From contig OZ218963.1 in NCBI GenBank assembly GCA_965112735.1, positions 1,240,001 through 1,304,000 of the forward strand: a stretch of 64,000 bases of DNA, in the 5' to 3' direction. Both the position numbers and the translations under genes were made by a program. The notes under the pieces are model-generated. The model had not been told where the DNA came from, searched no databases, and saw only the letters and a list, made by a program, of their open reading frames with translations. Of this stretch, positions 34,101 to 48,300 are shown piece by piece. Within the stretch, counting starts at the first letter, position 1, and the number at the start of each line of letters is the position of its first letter. This DNA comes from Phaeosaccion multiseriatum (Eukaryota > Ochrophyta, other classes).

Positions 34101-36372
34101 CTTATGATGCAATAACGAACACACTTCTCAATCTCTCGCTGGAGGTGGGTGCAGCAGCGGCGGATGGGGGGGGCATTAGCAGTAGCAGCAACAGCCTGAG
34201 CGCTAGTGGTCTTCGCAGCAGCCGAAGAGAGGAGGCGAAGAGCAGCAAGAGACTGAGCGGCACCAACGTGGGCGGCAGGGTCACTGATAGCGGTCGGCAA
34301 CAGGCCCCCCTCAGTCTTCGCGTGCGGCGATGGAGGAATCGAGGCATTGCCCCGAAGCACGTCGAAAGCGGTTCCTTTGGATGGTTCCGCATGCTCAGCG
34401 TGCTCGAGCAAAGGGACGTGGGAGCGGGAGAGAGCAATGGTGCCTCCCATGTCCTGGAGGAGGAGGAGGAGGAGGATGATGATGATGATGGTGGTGGTGG
34501 TGGTGGCAGTGGAGGAGGACATGAGCTGTTCAAGCACATTCACGGCCACCACCCCCACCACCCTCACCACCACCACCAGCAGCAGGAGGAGCAAACCTCT
34601 TTTCCGTCCGGCGACGGAGTTGCTCCAATTGGCGACGACTCGTACATGATCATGTTCCTCCTGGCACACCTTGATCGCATCGGCACGCACTTCATCTCCA
34701 CGAGAGGACATATGGGCGATGATGACTTTGTGCATCAGGGCGGAGGCGGAACGTCCTCCCGGAGTAGTAACGCCACTTGGCGGGAAGTTGGCAAAGGGGC
34801 GGCCCTGTCCTTCTCCTATGACGTCAGACCGCATACCTTTGAGCATCTTGTGGCCATTACGCTGCGCTGCAGGGAGATGGAGAGCAGGAGCAGAGACCGC
34901 CGTCGGAGGCGTCTCATCCGAGGCACCCTGAATGGGAGGGGCGCGGCTATAGAGAGGGGTGGAGGTGATGGCTATGTTGCTGATGGTATGTGGTCAGAGC
35001 GGTACACCTACCTCCTCTACGCGGCCCTCCGCCTGCTTCGCATCAATATGACGCAGCTCGTGCAGCGAGGCCTGGGGGTTGATGCCTTCGGTGGTGAGGC
35101 ACGCAAAGCCACGCTCTTGGGACTTCTTCTTGCCATCATCAAAGACGACCCAGGCGTGGACGGGGACTCTGACTCAGACGGAGGAGGAGGAGGTTCCGTG
35201 GGCGTGCCGGTGCAGCGGAGGATGAGCAGCAGGGGGGGCAGGAGGGGGGGCAATCAGGGGGGCAGCCAGGAGGTGGTGCGTGAAGCGCTTAGTCTCTTTG
35301 TATGTGGGCTCGACATATTTTACCCCACCCCTTTGGAGCAAAGCCGCTTGCTGCAGCAGTACTTGGATCGGCACCTGTCCGACTCGCTGCCTCAGGCGGA
35401 GGCCAACATTTTGCACCTGCTGGTGGAAAGGCTCACTAGCCTTGAGTACCTGACCTTCATCATTGACGAGCCAAGTAGATGTGAAGGGGGGGGGAGACGA
35501 GAAGCAGGAGGAGGAGGAGCAGGGGGAGAAGGTGGAGCAAGAGGAGGAGGAGGAGGAGGAGCGGGAGGAGGAGGAGGAACAGGAGCAGCAGGGTGGGGAG
35601 GGAGGAGAGGGAGACTGGAGGAAGGCCGCGACTGGGACGGAGAAGAGCGGCCGGGGGATGTTGAAGTTCGAGGGAGTGGAGAGGCGGTCGATGCGGGTGG
35701 AATCCCGGGTAGCAGCAGCAGCAGCAACAGCAGCAGCAGCGGCATGATAAGTAGAGGCATACGGCATCAAGGCCGTGATGGAAGCAGTATTAGCAACGAG
35801 GAGGTACTCATGGGCCTGGCGGACTCAATGATCATTGCGGCAGCGAGCAGTATCGGGGGTGACCGCAGAAGATGGCGAAAGGGGACTTCGGGTGGTGGTG
35901 TGCAGAGGAGGAAGCAAAACTCGTCCATTATGGCTGCACTTGGGATGATGCTGAAGCTTCTAATGAGCCGAGCCACCCTCAGCGCGCAAAAGGGGGAGCC
36001 TCTCCCGGGGGGCTTGGAGCCTTTCTGCGGAGTCCTGCTCCGAGAGTCAGCCCGTCTCATGCAGCAGGCCGTTACAGAAACGGAGCAGCAGGGCATGTCG
36101 GTGATGCTGCAGCAAGAGCTGCGGGAAGGCATGGTTGGTACGCTCCTGTCGCCGTGCATGAGCATGCTGTGGCTGCTTGCGAAGGAAGAGAGCACGCAGA
36201 GGAGAGGCACGGCGGCCTCCTCGCAGCCATCCGCTGGAAGGCCCACCCACCCGGTAAGTAAGACCCCATTTGTTTGTTTGTTTGTTTGTTTGTTTGTTTG
36301 TTTGTTTGTTTGTTTGTTTGTTTGTCTTTGTTTGTTCTTTTTTTTCTTTTTTTCTTTCTGCCTTTCGTTCTC

Positions 36373-36423
<51 letters not shown>

Positions 36424-39400
36424 CTTTCTCTCTGTGTTTGTGTGTTCGTTCGTTCGTTTGTTTGTTTGTTAGCCCTAATGGTGAAGGTGAAGAAGAAGTC
36501 GTCAAGTATGTATTCTGACCGTTACCGTTCTCATTCATGGCGGCCTCCTCTCTGCCGCCATGAACGCCCCGCATGTCTTTCATCTCTCTCTCTCCCTCTC
36601 TCTCTCCCTCTCTCTCTCCCTCTCTCTCTCCTGCCCTCCCCTCACACCAAGGTGCTTGCAATGCTGGCGTCTCTGTCCAAGTCCATTGTGGACATTGTGG
36701 CAACATTGGGTCAGTTGGTCAAGAGCTTGCCCGAAGCAGCTCGAACGGCGCAGGTGCAGACCTCGACCAAGAGAGAAGAGAAGAGCATGCTGTCCAGCGC
36801 TCACCCATATGCTTGCAACATACACCAGAAGAGGAAGGTATGTCGATGTGGTGTATATGCACACGCCCCCCATAGGGTGGTGGGGTTGAGGCGTGTGTGG
36901 GGAGGGGGGGGGGGGGGGGATAGTTGGAGGGCATTTGGGTGACGAGTGGATAGCATACCGTGGGGCATGTGGGTGAGATAATGCTGCAGGAGTAGGGCTG
37001 GTAAGAAGCAAGGGGAAGAGAGAGAGGGAGAGGGGGGGAGGAAGATTGACGCCTCTTGCCTCTTGTGCCTCTTGTGCTCCATCCATGCAACAACAAGAGC
37101 TATAGGGTTTTCGTGGCGCTCGCTCCTCACATACATACCCACCCACGCTGCCTTCTCTCATCTCTTGTTCATCTGCCCTCTCCTCCCTGCTCCCCTCTTT
37201 CGCGTCCCCCCGCACCTCAACTAACCCAACGTGTACAGGTGTGCATCCCCGGTGCTTCTGAGCTCTTGTTGAGTTTCAGTGCGTCGACCATTACGGAGCC
37301 ACAGTACGATTACGTCCAGTTTTTCGCCGACGAGGCTCTGACCAAGCCTCTGTTCAGACCGGGCGCCAAAAAGTGAGTTTCGTCGCTTCGGCTCGGTGGT
37401 TGGGTTGTTTTGTTTGTGTTGTTTGGCTCTGTTCTGCATGCCTTTCGAGGTTATTCGGAGTCTCTACAGCTTTTGCGTGTGTGTGTTGTGTGTATGCGTG
37501 CGTGAGAGAGAGAGGGAGTGAGGGGCTCGGCCGCGTAATCTCCACTACCCCACACGTCCTGTTACTTTTCTGTAACTGTAAAACTTCCTTCACACGTCTC
37601 CCAACCCCCCCCCCCCCCCCCAATGCTCCCATTTCGCACCCCTTGCGCCCCCACCCTTTTGACGCGGATACAATACATAGCCTGAGCTGCGACGAGAATA
37701 ACCCTGACCTCCAGCGCTTCAGTGGGCCTACGCACTGGCCAGGGAAGGCTCTTCCAGAGGTCGTCATTCCAGGAGACACCGTCTGGCTGCGGTGGCATAC
37801 AGGTCAGTGAGTGTGTGTGTATGTTTTTAATAGAACCACGGTTGTCCCCTCTCTCTCTTGTCTATCTCTACCCCTCTCCCTCTCTGTCTCTCTCTCTCCC
37901 TCCCTCCCTCCCTCTCCCTCTCCCTCCCTCCCTCCCTCTCCCTCTCCCTCCCCCAATTCTTCTCTCCCTCTCTCCCTCTCCCGCTCGTTAAGCTGATACT
38001 ACGTGTGCATGGATCTTATTGCTTTGGCTCACGCCCCTGCTGACCCCGTCTGGCCACACTCAGCGCACACACATGCACGTGTGACTATTAACAGGACATG
38101 AGGCGTGGTGTGGTGTGGTGTGGTGAGCGGGCTTATATCATCCCTCAATTCATTTCGAACCCTTCCCCACCGCACACGCACTTGATATGGAATGTCCTCT
38201 GCTTGCCTGCATGCAGACGGGAGCAACGTGGACTGGGGCTGGGAGCTGCACGCACGGGGCCGGGTCGCGCACCGAACCAGCAAGAAGCGCCTTCATTGGC
38301 TTGTGCAGCTTGAGTACCTAAGCGTGCTGCTTACCACTTGCCTGGTGGAAGAGAGGGTGGGGGGGATCCCTCTCTTGCCGGACGAGGAGGCGTATGGACA
38401 GTGGCTGACACACCCTCTGATTTCCCCCGGCCTGGGGCGAGGGCCAAGTAGCGCTGCTGCTGCTGCTGCCACACGGTTGGGGGACACGCAGCAGCAGGAG
38501 CAGCAGCAGCAGCAGCAGCAGCGGCAGCGGCAGGGAGGAGGAATGTTGTCTAGTGGTCTGTCTGAAGCAGAGGCAAAGGGAAGGGCAGGAGAGGCAGGCG
38601 GAGGGCTGGAGGAAGAGGAAGGGGTCGGAGAAGATGAGAAAGCCCGTTTCTCCTCATCAGCACTGCTCACGGAGCTCTGCAAAGGTGAGAAGAGGGGAGG
38701 AGAAGGGAGGGAGGGAGGGTGGGTGGGAGGGAGGGAGGGAGGGAGGGAGGGAGGGAGGGAGGGAGGGAGGGAGGGAGGGAGGGAGGGGGGGAGGGAGGGA
38801 GGGAGGGAGGGAGGGAGACGGAGAGGTCAAAGAGAAGAGCCCCCCCCCAAGCATGACAACAGACAGAGCCGAGTGCCCAACTTTGCCCAACTAGTCCCAC
38901 CTATGCACCCAACTATTGCCTATCCTCGACTCCTTGCGCGTGTCAGGTGCCTCATCGCCATCCTTGTCGGCGCCATTTCCCCCAGCGAGGAGAGCGGCTC
39001 AGGCCTTTGTGTGGAGGATGAAGCAGGCCGTCTTGGAGGACCAGGGTTCGCTCGTGTCAGTCAATGCGTCTGTATGGGCGTGCGCCGCAGCTCTGATTCA
39101 TCATTGCGGTCTGGCAGAGGAGGCCGTGGCGCTAGCGAAGGCGCTAAGCAGTGACGATGCCCTTGAACCAAGCAGTAGTGCTGCTCCTGCTCCTGCCCCT
39201 GCTGCTGCTGTGGCGCGACGCTCCGGCCGGGGGGGAGGGGGGCAACAAGAAGGGGGGGATGGTACTGGAAGGCCCCCCACCACACCTTCTCCTGCCTTGG
39301 TCTTGGCGTGGAGAGCCGCGCAGCAAATGCGCCACTGGTTCATGTCGCGGCAGGAGCGAAGCAGAGACGAGGACGCAGCAATGGTCGTGGGGAGGGCCAA

Positions 39401-42400
39401 GTTACTTCTGCTGGTGCCACCCTACGGCGCATCGGAAGCGCCAGGTGCAAGTAGTAGTAGTCGGAAGACGGGCAGGCGAGACAGTGGTGATGGTAACGTC
39501 CGTCACGATCAGATCGGTGGCGATGATGGCGATGATGATGACGAGGATGATGGGAATGGTCGCGGCGGGGGTGGGAGGGAGGGGAGAGTGCCGGAGGTTC
39601 GAGCGGAGTGGCGCCCCACCGCCCCCCTCTCTCTCCACAGCGGACTGCTTGTGGACATTGAGCCGGATGGCAATGAAAGCGCTCAAGAGAACGAGGACGG
39701 AATGTTCAGACAGCGGACTCTGAGTCGGGACTTTGCAGCACGAGAGGACGTGAATGTTAGCGTGTCGGAGATGCATGTGCCAACCACGTTGGATAGCACA
39801 TTGCGTAGGGTCGAGCACTGCTTCGACAATCCTCACGGCCGAGGGGAGGGCGCTAGTCAGAATGATGAGTGGAGTGGCCTGACTGGTGGTGAGAGCGAGG
39901 GGCATCACACTGCTCTCCAACTACCGCCTGCAGCACCGTATCAGGCCTCTGCCTCATCACCGAGCGGTGCGGTCGATGCTGATGCTGCAGATTCGCAGTC
40001 TGGCAGCAGGGCATGGGAGGCTCCAGACATGGTGTCTGTGAAGACTGCGAGTGAAGGCAGGCTTGTGAGAAGCAGCCAGGGCAGCCGAGGGCACAGCAGC
40101 GTGTGTAGACTTGTACTTGGCTTTCTCAAGGGCGAGGACGAGGGAGGAGGAGCACGGAAGGCACGCACGGGGATTGCTGTGGGAGGAAGTGTCGCAATGC
40201 ATGGATCAGGGGCGACAGCAGCAGCAGCAGCAGGTGGTGGTGGTGGAGGAGGAGGAGGAGGAGGAGGAGGAGGAGAAGCAGCAGCACCACCACCACCAGC
40301 AACAGCAGGAGGGCATCCATCGGCGGAGTCCTTGTCTGTGAACCCTGCGGTCCTCCACCGCCTCATGAAACGCCGCGAAGTCCGGGCCATAGCACGCCGC
40401 GATGGCTTCCGACTGGCGAGTGTGCTCCTTGCCAGGCTGCGCTCCCCGAGGCTGAAGGCCACCGTACTGCAAGCCGTCACCACAGGCCTGCTACAGTTCA
40501 TGGAGGGTGGTGAGTGAGGGAGGGTGGAGCGTGTTTGACTCTGTTTTGTGTGCCTGTCGTGTCCCCGTGATATACTCTCCTTCCCTCGCTTGAATCGTCA
40601 TCGTCATGACTCTCCCTTGGCTCACCTCCACCTCCCCCGGTGCTCACTCACACCACCACCACCACCACCACCACCACCACCACCGCAACCGATTCCTGGC
40701 CCACCTGTAGTTCTGACTCCCTTTTTGTCGCTCCTTCCTCCTCCTCTCCCCCCCCTTCCCCTCCTCTCGCTTCCTGCCTATCCATCATCCTATTTTAATT
40801 AAGGTGGAGTACACTTTCTATCCAAGCTCGACGGAGGTACTGCCCATTTAGCCAAGCAGGACTTACGCCGAGCCGTGTCCGCCTACCTCGCCCATTTAGT
40901 AGGGCTGCTGGAGCAGGAGGGAGGCGTTCAGCGTCAGGGAGGAGGTGCGAGAGTCATGATCGGCGCCATTCTCCAAGCTGTTGCCATGGACTATCGCCTC
41001 GCTGATCATGACATGCTGCATACAAGTGGGCTCCTTCGTCCGGTGGTGAGGTTACTGGACAGGGGCCGCGGTTGGCCGGAGGTACACAGAGCGGCGACTC
41101 TGCTGTTCAAGCACCTGCTTAAGTACTGCTTCCGGCCGGAGGAGGAGGAGGAGGAAGGGGAGGAAGTAGAGGGGGAGGGAGGACAGAAGACGACGGGAGG
41201 GAGGATGGCAGTAGAGGTGCGCAGGCGTAGGCCCCTGACACGCTTCCAGGAGGACCTGTTGAAGGCTGTACGCGGAAGGATGGCCAACGCTCTGGTGCAG
41301 GGGCTCGATGGCAGTCTATGCCCTCCTCCTCCACCGCCTCTGCTGCCCACGCCCTCCCCTCCTCTACGAGTTGATGGGCAAGAGCCGCCACACTCACGGG
41401 AGGGGGGCGAAGACGCGCAGGCGCACCAGAGCCGTGCCAAAGAAAAGAAGAGAACTTCTTTCTCGGAAGACTCTGTCCCTCTCGCTGTCCGGAAGAAGGG
41501 GGGCGTAGGCATTCCGCAGCCAGTGTCTGCCGCACCACCGCCTGCACCCCAGCGAGCGGGGGGAGGAAATTCCCTCGCTTGGGAGGGAAAGGTGAGAAAG
41601 GAAGTGCTTGCTTTTTCTGCTTGTTTCTTTTTCTGGATCTTGTTTTCTCACCTTTTGCATGGCTGATAAGCATGAGGAGGTGAGGAGGTAGGGGAAGGTA
41701 TTGCATGCATATACAATACCTCCTTCCTCTCTCCATCCTACTCTCTCTGGACACCTTCACCTGAGCATCCCTCCCACCGGCTCTACTCTTACCTCCCCTC
41801 GCCAGACCGTTCTCCAGGCCTCTCCTCTCGTTCTGGAGCCTGGCAGGCTTGGCATCATCGCACCCCCTGCTCCCTTCCAGAATCGATTCACCCTCAGTCT
41901 CTGGGTCAAGAGAGGGCCCACCAACTCGGAGTTTTCCCGTCTTTTCCTCCCTCCAAAGGCCGCGTTGAAGCGCATGAGCCGCGCACGTTCTCAGAGCGGT
42001 TCTCTCAAGGCTATGGAGGAGGCCTACAGGAGAGCAGAAGGAGCAGCAGGAAGGGCAAGTCAGGGAGGAGGGGGAGGAGGAGATGGCGGCAGCGGTGTTG
42101 GGCAGCGCAGGCAACGGAGCAAGAGCCTAGGGAGGATTGTGGGAAGGTCCGCGTCGTTATCGGAAGCGTTCGGCGCTCCAAGTAGCGGGCATGATGGAGG
42201 AGAGGGAACGGTTTCGTATCGTGTAGTTGGGGCCGCCGGGTGCGCCATTCGTCGGACACCAGACCTTGATTCGGAGAGCGTGGGCACCGTGGCGTGTGGC
42301 GAGACGGTTGAAGTGGGCCCTGCGGAGGAGGTGTATCGGTTTCATGACCTGGTGCTGAGTGCGAGGCGGCTACGGGTGGTCTCTCCTGTGAAGGGGTACT

Positions 42401-44575
42401 GCAGTCGGTGTAGCGCCGATGGGTATGTCATTCTCAAGGTGAGTGAGTGTGTGTTCGTGTCCTTCTCTCTCTCGTATGGTAGGACGGGCTTCGCATTGTG
42501 TATGTATCGTCAGCTCTCTCTACCCACCTCCTCCTCCTCCTCCTCCTCCTCCTCCTCCTCCTCCTCCTCCTCCTCCTCCTCCTCCTCCTCCTCCTCCTTC
42601 CTCTCTCTCGCTGCAATGTTCTTGTCATGTAGTGGTGTACGTGGTCGTTCTCAACCTGCCGCACCACCTGTTCTGCTATTCTCTTACGTATGCGTGCATG
42701 GGGATGTACGTAGCCGGACCCAAAACTACGTCCGGGGGCACTGGTGAGGAGAGGGGCCCACTGGAGTGGCGGCAACGAAGACGGAGGAAACGGGCAGCTG
42801 GGCACGGTCATTGGGATGGTTCCTTATGGAGGAGAGGAGGAGAAGGGGGTGAGAGTCAAGTGGCATCACCACCAACGAAGCAACGCATATGGAGGGTACG
42901 GTGGCTACGGAGGAACAGATACGTATGTGTACAGCTGGGGCCACGGTGGTCGTTACGAAGTGCATGCAGCTCCTGATGGGGAAGGAGGATTGTTGCTCTA
43001 CAAGGGATACGAAAGCGTCTTCCCTGCTGATACACCGCCGGGAAACAGGTCATATTCATGTGAGTTTGAGGACAATGGTCATCACCAAGGCGTTGAGAAG
43101 CAGCGGGGCGCGAGCGAGACTGCGGCGGGGGGGGTTGAGCGGCAGAGCACAGCCAGCAGCACAGCCGGGCGAGGGCATGAAATGGTGGCCCAGGCGCAAG
43201 CACGGCAGTTTGTGGCCAAGAGAGCCTTTCTGGCGCTCGAGATTGATGATGGCGGGTATGTTAGGTACACCACTTCGGCGGGAGGAGGAGGTGGAGGAGG
43301 AGGTGGAGGGGAGAGAAAGGGTGATGGATGGGGAGGAGGAGGAGGGTGGCCAAATGCCAGGGGGGGAGACGCGTCCAGAGGTACTGCTACTGATGTCACG
43401 CTCATCGCAGCCACCCCTCTGCTGGAGAATGAGTGGTCACACATCACGGTGGTGCAAGACAGCTTCGAGCTGAGTCTCTACGTGCACGGGGAGCTCAGCA
43501 GCACCGCTCGTCTGAGTGACATGGGAAGGGCCCTCTTGCCCCGTGCGAGTCGTGTGAGTGGAGGGGGGGGGGGTGGTGTTGGCGTTGGTGAGACGAGGGG
43601 GCGAGAGGAAACAGGAGCAGCGGTGGGTGTAGGTAGGGCGGTATCGCTAGCGTCGCACCACAGTGCTGCCGCTCCTACGCCTTCGGGACAAGCAGGAGGA
43701 GCAGCAGCAGGAGGAGGAGCAGCAGCAGCAGCAGCAGCTGGACGAGGGGGAGGAGGAGGAGGAGGAGGAGGAGGAGGAGGAGGAGGAGGAGGAGGAGGAG
43801 GAGGAGGAAGAGAAGGACGAGGAAGAAGAGGAAGGGGAGGAGTATCGGAGAAGGTGTTACAGGGGAGGGGGGTGACACCTTCTGCTGCCCGATCGAGAGG
43901 GGCGAGGGGAGCGGGGAGGAGTAGTAGGGTGGACGACCGAGTCGGCAGCCTGAAGACTGCGAATCAGCAAACGACAGAAGGAAGAAACCGGGGGGCACGT
44001 ATGAGGCCCGGCGGAGGGGGGCACGGTACGGACGTTACGGAAGGAGCGTTACGGAATGACAGGGAGGGGCGGCGCCATTCGTTGAACAAGGAGAGGAGGT
44101 GCGTGCCGTGCGTTTTTCACACAAGGCAATTTGTCTTTCATTCCGTTTGTACGAAACGGGCCTTCTCGCCTGCTACTCCCCTAGGGATGTTTTCGATGTA
44201 ATCTGCTGGTCTGCTGTTCCCTCATTCCACCCCCCCCCCGTCTGTGACGCCAATGAATGTATGTGTCTGGAAACAAAAACAAAGGTTTCAACACGGCTCC
44301 AAGGACGAGGATGTTCCGTCAACAGCACCGATACCTCCTGCCTTCTCCCTCGATTTGGAACTTTGCCCTACCTTCCTGGGACAACCGCCGGCTCGGGTCA
44401 CCCACCGGCGGGCAAGTCGTCTGGCTAGCCTCAAACAAGTGGTCACGTTCAACCGACCCTTGAAGCCCGCTGAAGTTGTCGCGCTGTCGAGGGTGAGGGA
44501 TGAAGAAGCAGCAGGGGGCAACATGCAGGAGGGCGGCTTTCAGCAGCAACCATACGGGGCCGGTGCTAGAGGTCC

Positions 44576-44618
<43 letters not shown>

Positions 44619-45265
44619 GAGGAGGAGGAGATGGAGATGGAGAAGTGGAGGAAGAAAGGCTGGAAGAGCCACCAAGTGGCGGAGTGCCTGGCGCTGGTGA
44701 ACCGCTGCTGTATGTCCGCTGCGGCCTGTGCTGGGCTGTTCCGTCCACATGAGGAGGAGAGCCCCTACACTACGGCTCAGGCACGCGCGCACGCACACAC
44801 AGACGCACATCAGACACCTGGTCTCCACTTGCTGCATGGCCCACGCGAGAGGGAGGGTGCGTATATGACTGAAGCTCTGCTCCGCCTCCTGCTACACGGT
44901 GGGCATGCCGGTAGTACTGTGTGGACGGCCACGATTAGTTTGTGTAGGACCGTGCTGCCCAAGCTGAGTTTGAAGGATGTCAACGCACATTTCCGACGCA
45001 TCGCACAGCAGGGGCCAATCCTCTTGTCTTGTTGTTCTTCTTGTTGCGATGGGTCGGGGAATATGGGAGATGATGGGTGCTTTGAGACCAAGGGCGGGGG
45101 CGGCAAGAGAGGAGGAGAGGACGAGGAGAGCAGCCATTCTGAAACGGGCGGTCTTGGCTTGGTGGAGTCCTGCGTGGTGTTTGTTGGAAACATTGCCAAT
45201 GTTTGGAACGCTCTGAGCACCGCTCCAACGCCCCCCCGTAAAAGGAGGAGGAAGAGTAGTGTTAG

Positions 45266-45300
<35 letters not shown>

Positions 45301-48300
45301 CAGAGGAGAAAGCTGCTGGATCGGCGTCTTCGGAGTCGAAGCCTGCCGCCCTCAGTCAGAGCGAGGACGAGTCAATGGGCGTGGGGGCCGTGGTGGGGGA
45401 GGGAGGAGGGGGGGGGAGAAAGGTTTCTGCAGGAGAAGGCGATTCCGGAGGACAAGAGGGCATGCGGCCCCGACCTCCTGCTCATGAGGCGTTCGCCATG
45501 GCGGCCGATGTTGCTTCTCTTTTGCGCGAGTTGCTGTGCTCAGACGGGGAGTGGGGCGAGGAGGTTCTGGAGGTGGTGCGGCGTGTGCTGGGGCAGGCGC
45601 CAGATGTACTGGCCTCTCTCCTGCAGCAGCAGATGGTGATACAGCAGCAGAAGCAGCAGCAGGAGGAGGTGGAGGTGGAGACGAAGGAAGGGCATGAGGA
45701 GCAAGTGAGGGACCTTCCTTCGAACGGTTCATGTCGGAAGCGAGGGATCAACAGCAGCAGCAGTAGCAGCAGCAGGAGCAGCGGCGGCGGCGGCAGCAGC
45801 ATCAACAGCACTAGCAGCACCAACTTGGATGCTTTGGTGGGCGTTCTTTGCGTCATTGGAGGGGAATTTAGCGGCCTTCGCCCGGGGAGCGAAGTACTGT
45901 GCCGCCTTCCCGGTGGGACCGATTCTGTAACCGATTCTGTAACTGCTGTCGGGAGCCGGGGGGCGGCGGCGGATGAGGAGCATTGGGGGGGAGGACGGAG
46001 AAATAATGGGGCAGGACTGTCGCCGCCGGCGAGGAGAGAGGGAAGGAGAGGAGGAGCAGGGGGACGGTCATCGCGCCCACCGCAGCAGCTGACCAGCAGT
46101 GAGACGAGGCTGCAGCGAGGCGTCGTCGTGTCTCGGGGGGTGTCATTATCGGAGGAAAGCGGGATGGTGGAGGAAACTGTCTGTGTGTCTGTGGACACTG
46201 TGGGCTCGACCTTGGGGTACGATGGCCTAGATGCATCCTCAGTGTCGTCGTCAGCAAGGGGAGGAGAATATCGGCGACCGTTTGCATCTGTATCTGCATC
46301 TGCATCTGAAGGCGACAACAGCGGCAGCGGCAGCAGCAGCGGTGCTGGCGGAGGCGGTGGAGGAGGAGGTGCTGCTGATGACTCTCTGGACGAAGGAGGA
46401 GGGGCGAGGGACGGCTTTGTCCTCACCCACCTCCCTATGGTGGATGTAACGCCACTACCCCTAGTCCTACCCTCTCGTGTGGCGGGTGCGTTGGCACGTG
46501 CTCAGGTGGCGCAGGAGCTTCTCCCTGTTCTGCAGTACCTCTTGCAACTCTCCCCTGGGGCAGGAGGAGGACGAGGAGGAGGAGGAGGAGGAGGAGAAGA
46601 GGGGCGAATGCCGTCGTGGCGCCGTCTTGGGCTTGTGATGGACATTCGCGCAAGGGTCGCCAAGAGCTTGTCGCTTCTTGTCGAGCATGAGTGCTTCGTG
46701 GCTGCCTATCTTCCTCTTCTGCCTTCGCTGTGTAGAGCGGCTTCTCGTCTACTACCGGGAAGTAGCAACAGCAGCAGCAGCAGCAGCACGGGTTTGTTGT
46801 CTTTGACCCCGTCTCTTTCCACGGAGAGTCCAAGGAGCAGGAGCAGCATGTGCGGCCCTGAGGGCGCCGAAGCTGATGGCGCTGCTGCTGTATCTACTAC
46901 TAGTCGTCGTACGAAGGCGAAGGAGCACAGTGAGGGGGCTGGGTCGGACAGCAGGGGTCAGCCAGGGCCAGGGCAAGGGAAGGTGGGGGCCGGCATCCAT
47001 ACACCGCAACTGCTCCAACCAGGAACCGTTTCCGAAACGTTCGAGAGTGCCCATCCCTACGCCAACAACGTGCAGGAGGGATGCTTGATTTGGTGCCGAG
47101 GGGCGACGCACTTATCCCTCTCTTTTAGTCCCCAGAGCCGGACGGAGGTGGCGTGTGACTACGTAACCTTTTATAAGGACGAGGATGCGTGGAGGCGAGG
47201 GCAGCCCTCACCTGGCGACTACTGGGGGCTGGAGAAGTACTCAGGGAGGGGGGGTAGTGAGAACTGGCCGGGCGTGGATGGCAGGCCTCCCTTGGTGATC
47301 CCCGCACACTCGGTCTACTTGCGATGGGTGACTGACTCGAGCAACACGGACTGGGGCTGGAAGTTGACGGTGACGGCGATGTTGGAAGGCGTGGAGCTGA
47401 GGCGTGCACCGGTGTCGCAGCTACAGCAGAGACTTCATCACATGTACCAAACGCTTTACGAACAGTTGCCTAACATGAGGGTCACCACCATCAGTAGCAG
47501 CACCAGCAGCACCAGCAGTAGCATCATGAGCAGAAGCAGCAACAGCCGAGCGGTGTTAGCTCCGTCGAAGGGCAGCGAGCAAGACCGAGCTACAGCTACT
47601 AGAGGGGACGGAGAGGAGGAGGTGAGGGAGACACTGGGGGCAAACAAGTGGTTCGCCGCAGCCTCTGACATTTACTCACCAAGCGATGGCAGCCCTATGC
47701 TTGACCAACGCGAACCTCTCGCGAAGTGGGGGGGGGCGGCGCCGTGGGACTGTTTCTCGGCAGCAGCCGATGCGGGGTGGTCGGAGCCGACGCCTGATTG
47801 GCCCCAACGCTTCAGTGTGTGCCCAGAAGGCGTGGTGCTGGGCTTCAGGCGGGCAAGGGGGGGCGGCAGTTGCAGCACTGCAACACCGCAACAGCAGCAC
47901 AGCAACACTGACGAGCAGCAGCATCAGCAGCACCAAGAAGGGGCGGTGGTACGGCTCCGAAAGAGATCACTCGTGCAAGCTTATGACGAGAGGCAAGGCT
48001 GGCTGAAGCTGAAGAGGGTCCAGGCGCTCATGCCCCTCGTTGCCTCGATTCCACAGACCTCGGTGAGCTTGGGGGAGGGAGGAACAGCAGCAGCAGCAGC
48101 AGCACCAGCACCAGCAGCACCAGCACACGACCCTGCGGGAGAAGAGGGTGAGCGTGCGGGAGGGCAGGCTCTGGGGACTCCTTTCATTTGGTGCTCTCCG
48201 CCTGCCTTACAGCTCCGTGAGCAGCGCAAGCCCCCAGGGGAGGAGAAGGCGGTAGGAGGGGGAGGATTCGCTGCAGTGGACGTGAGTGAGGACGGGCTCC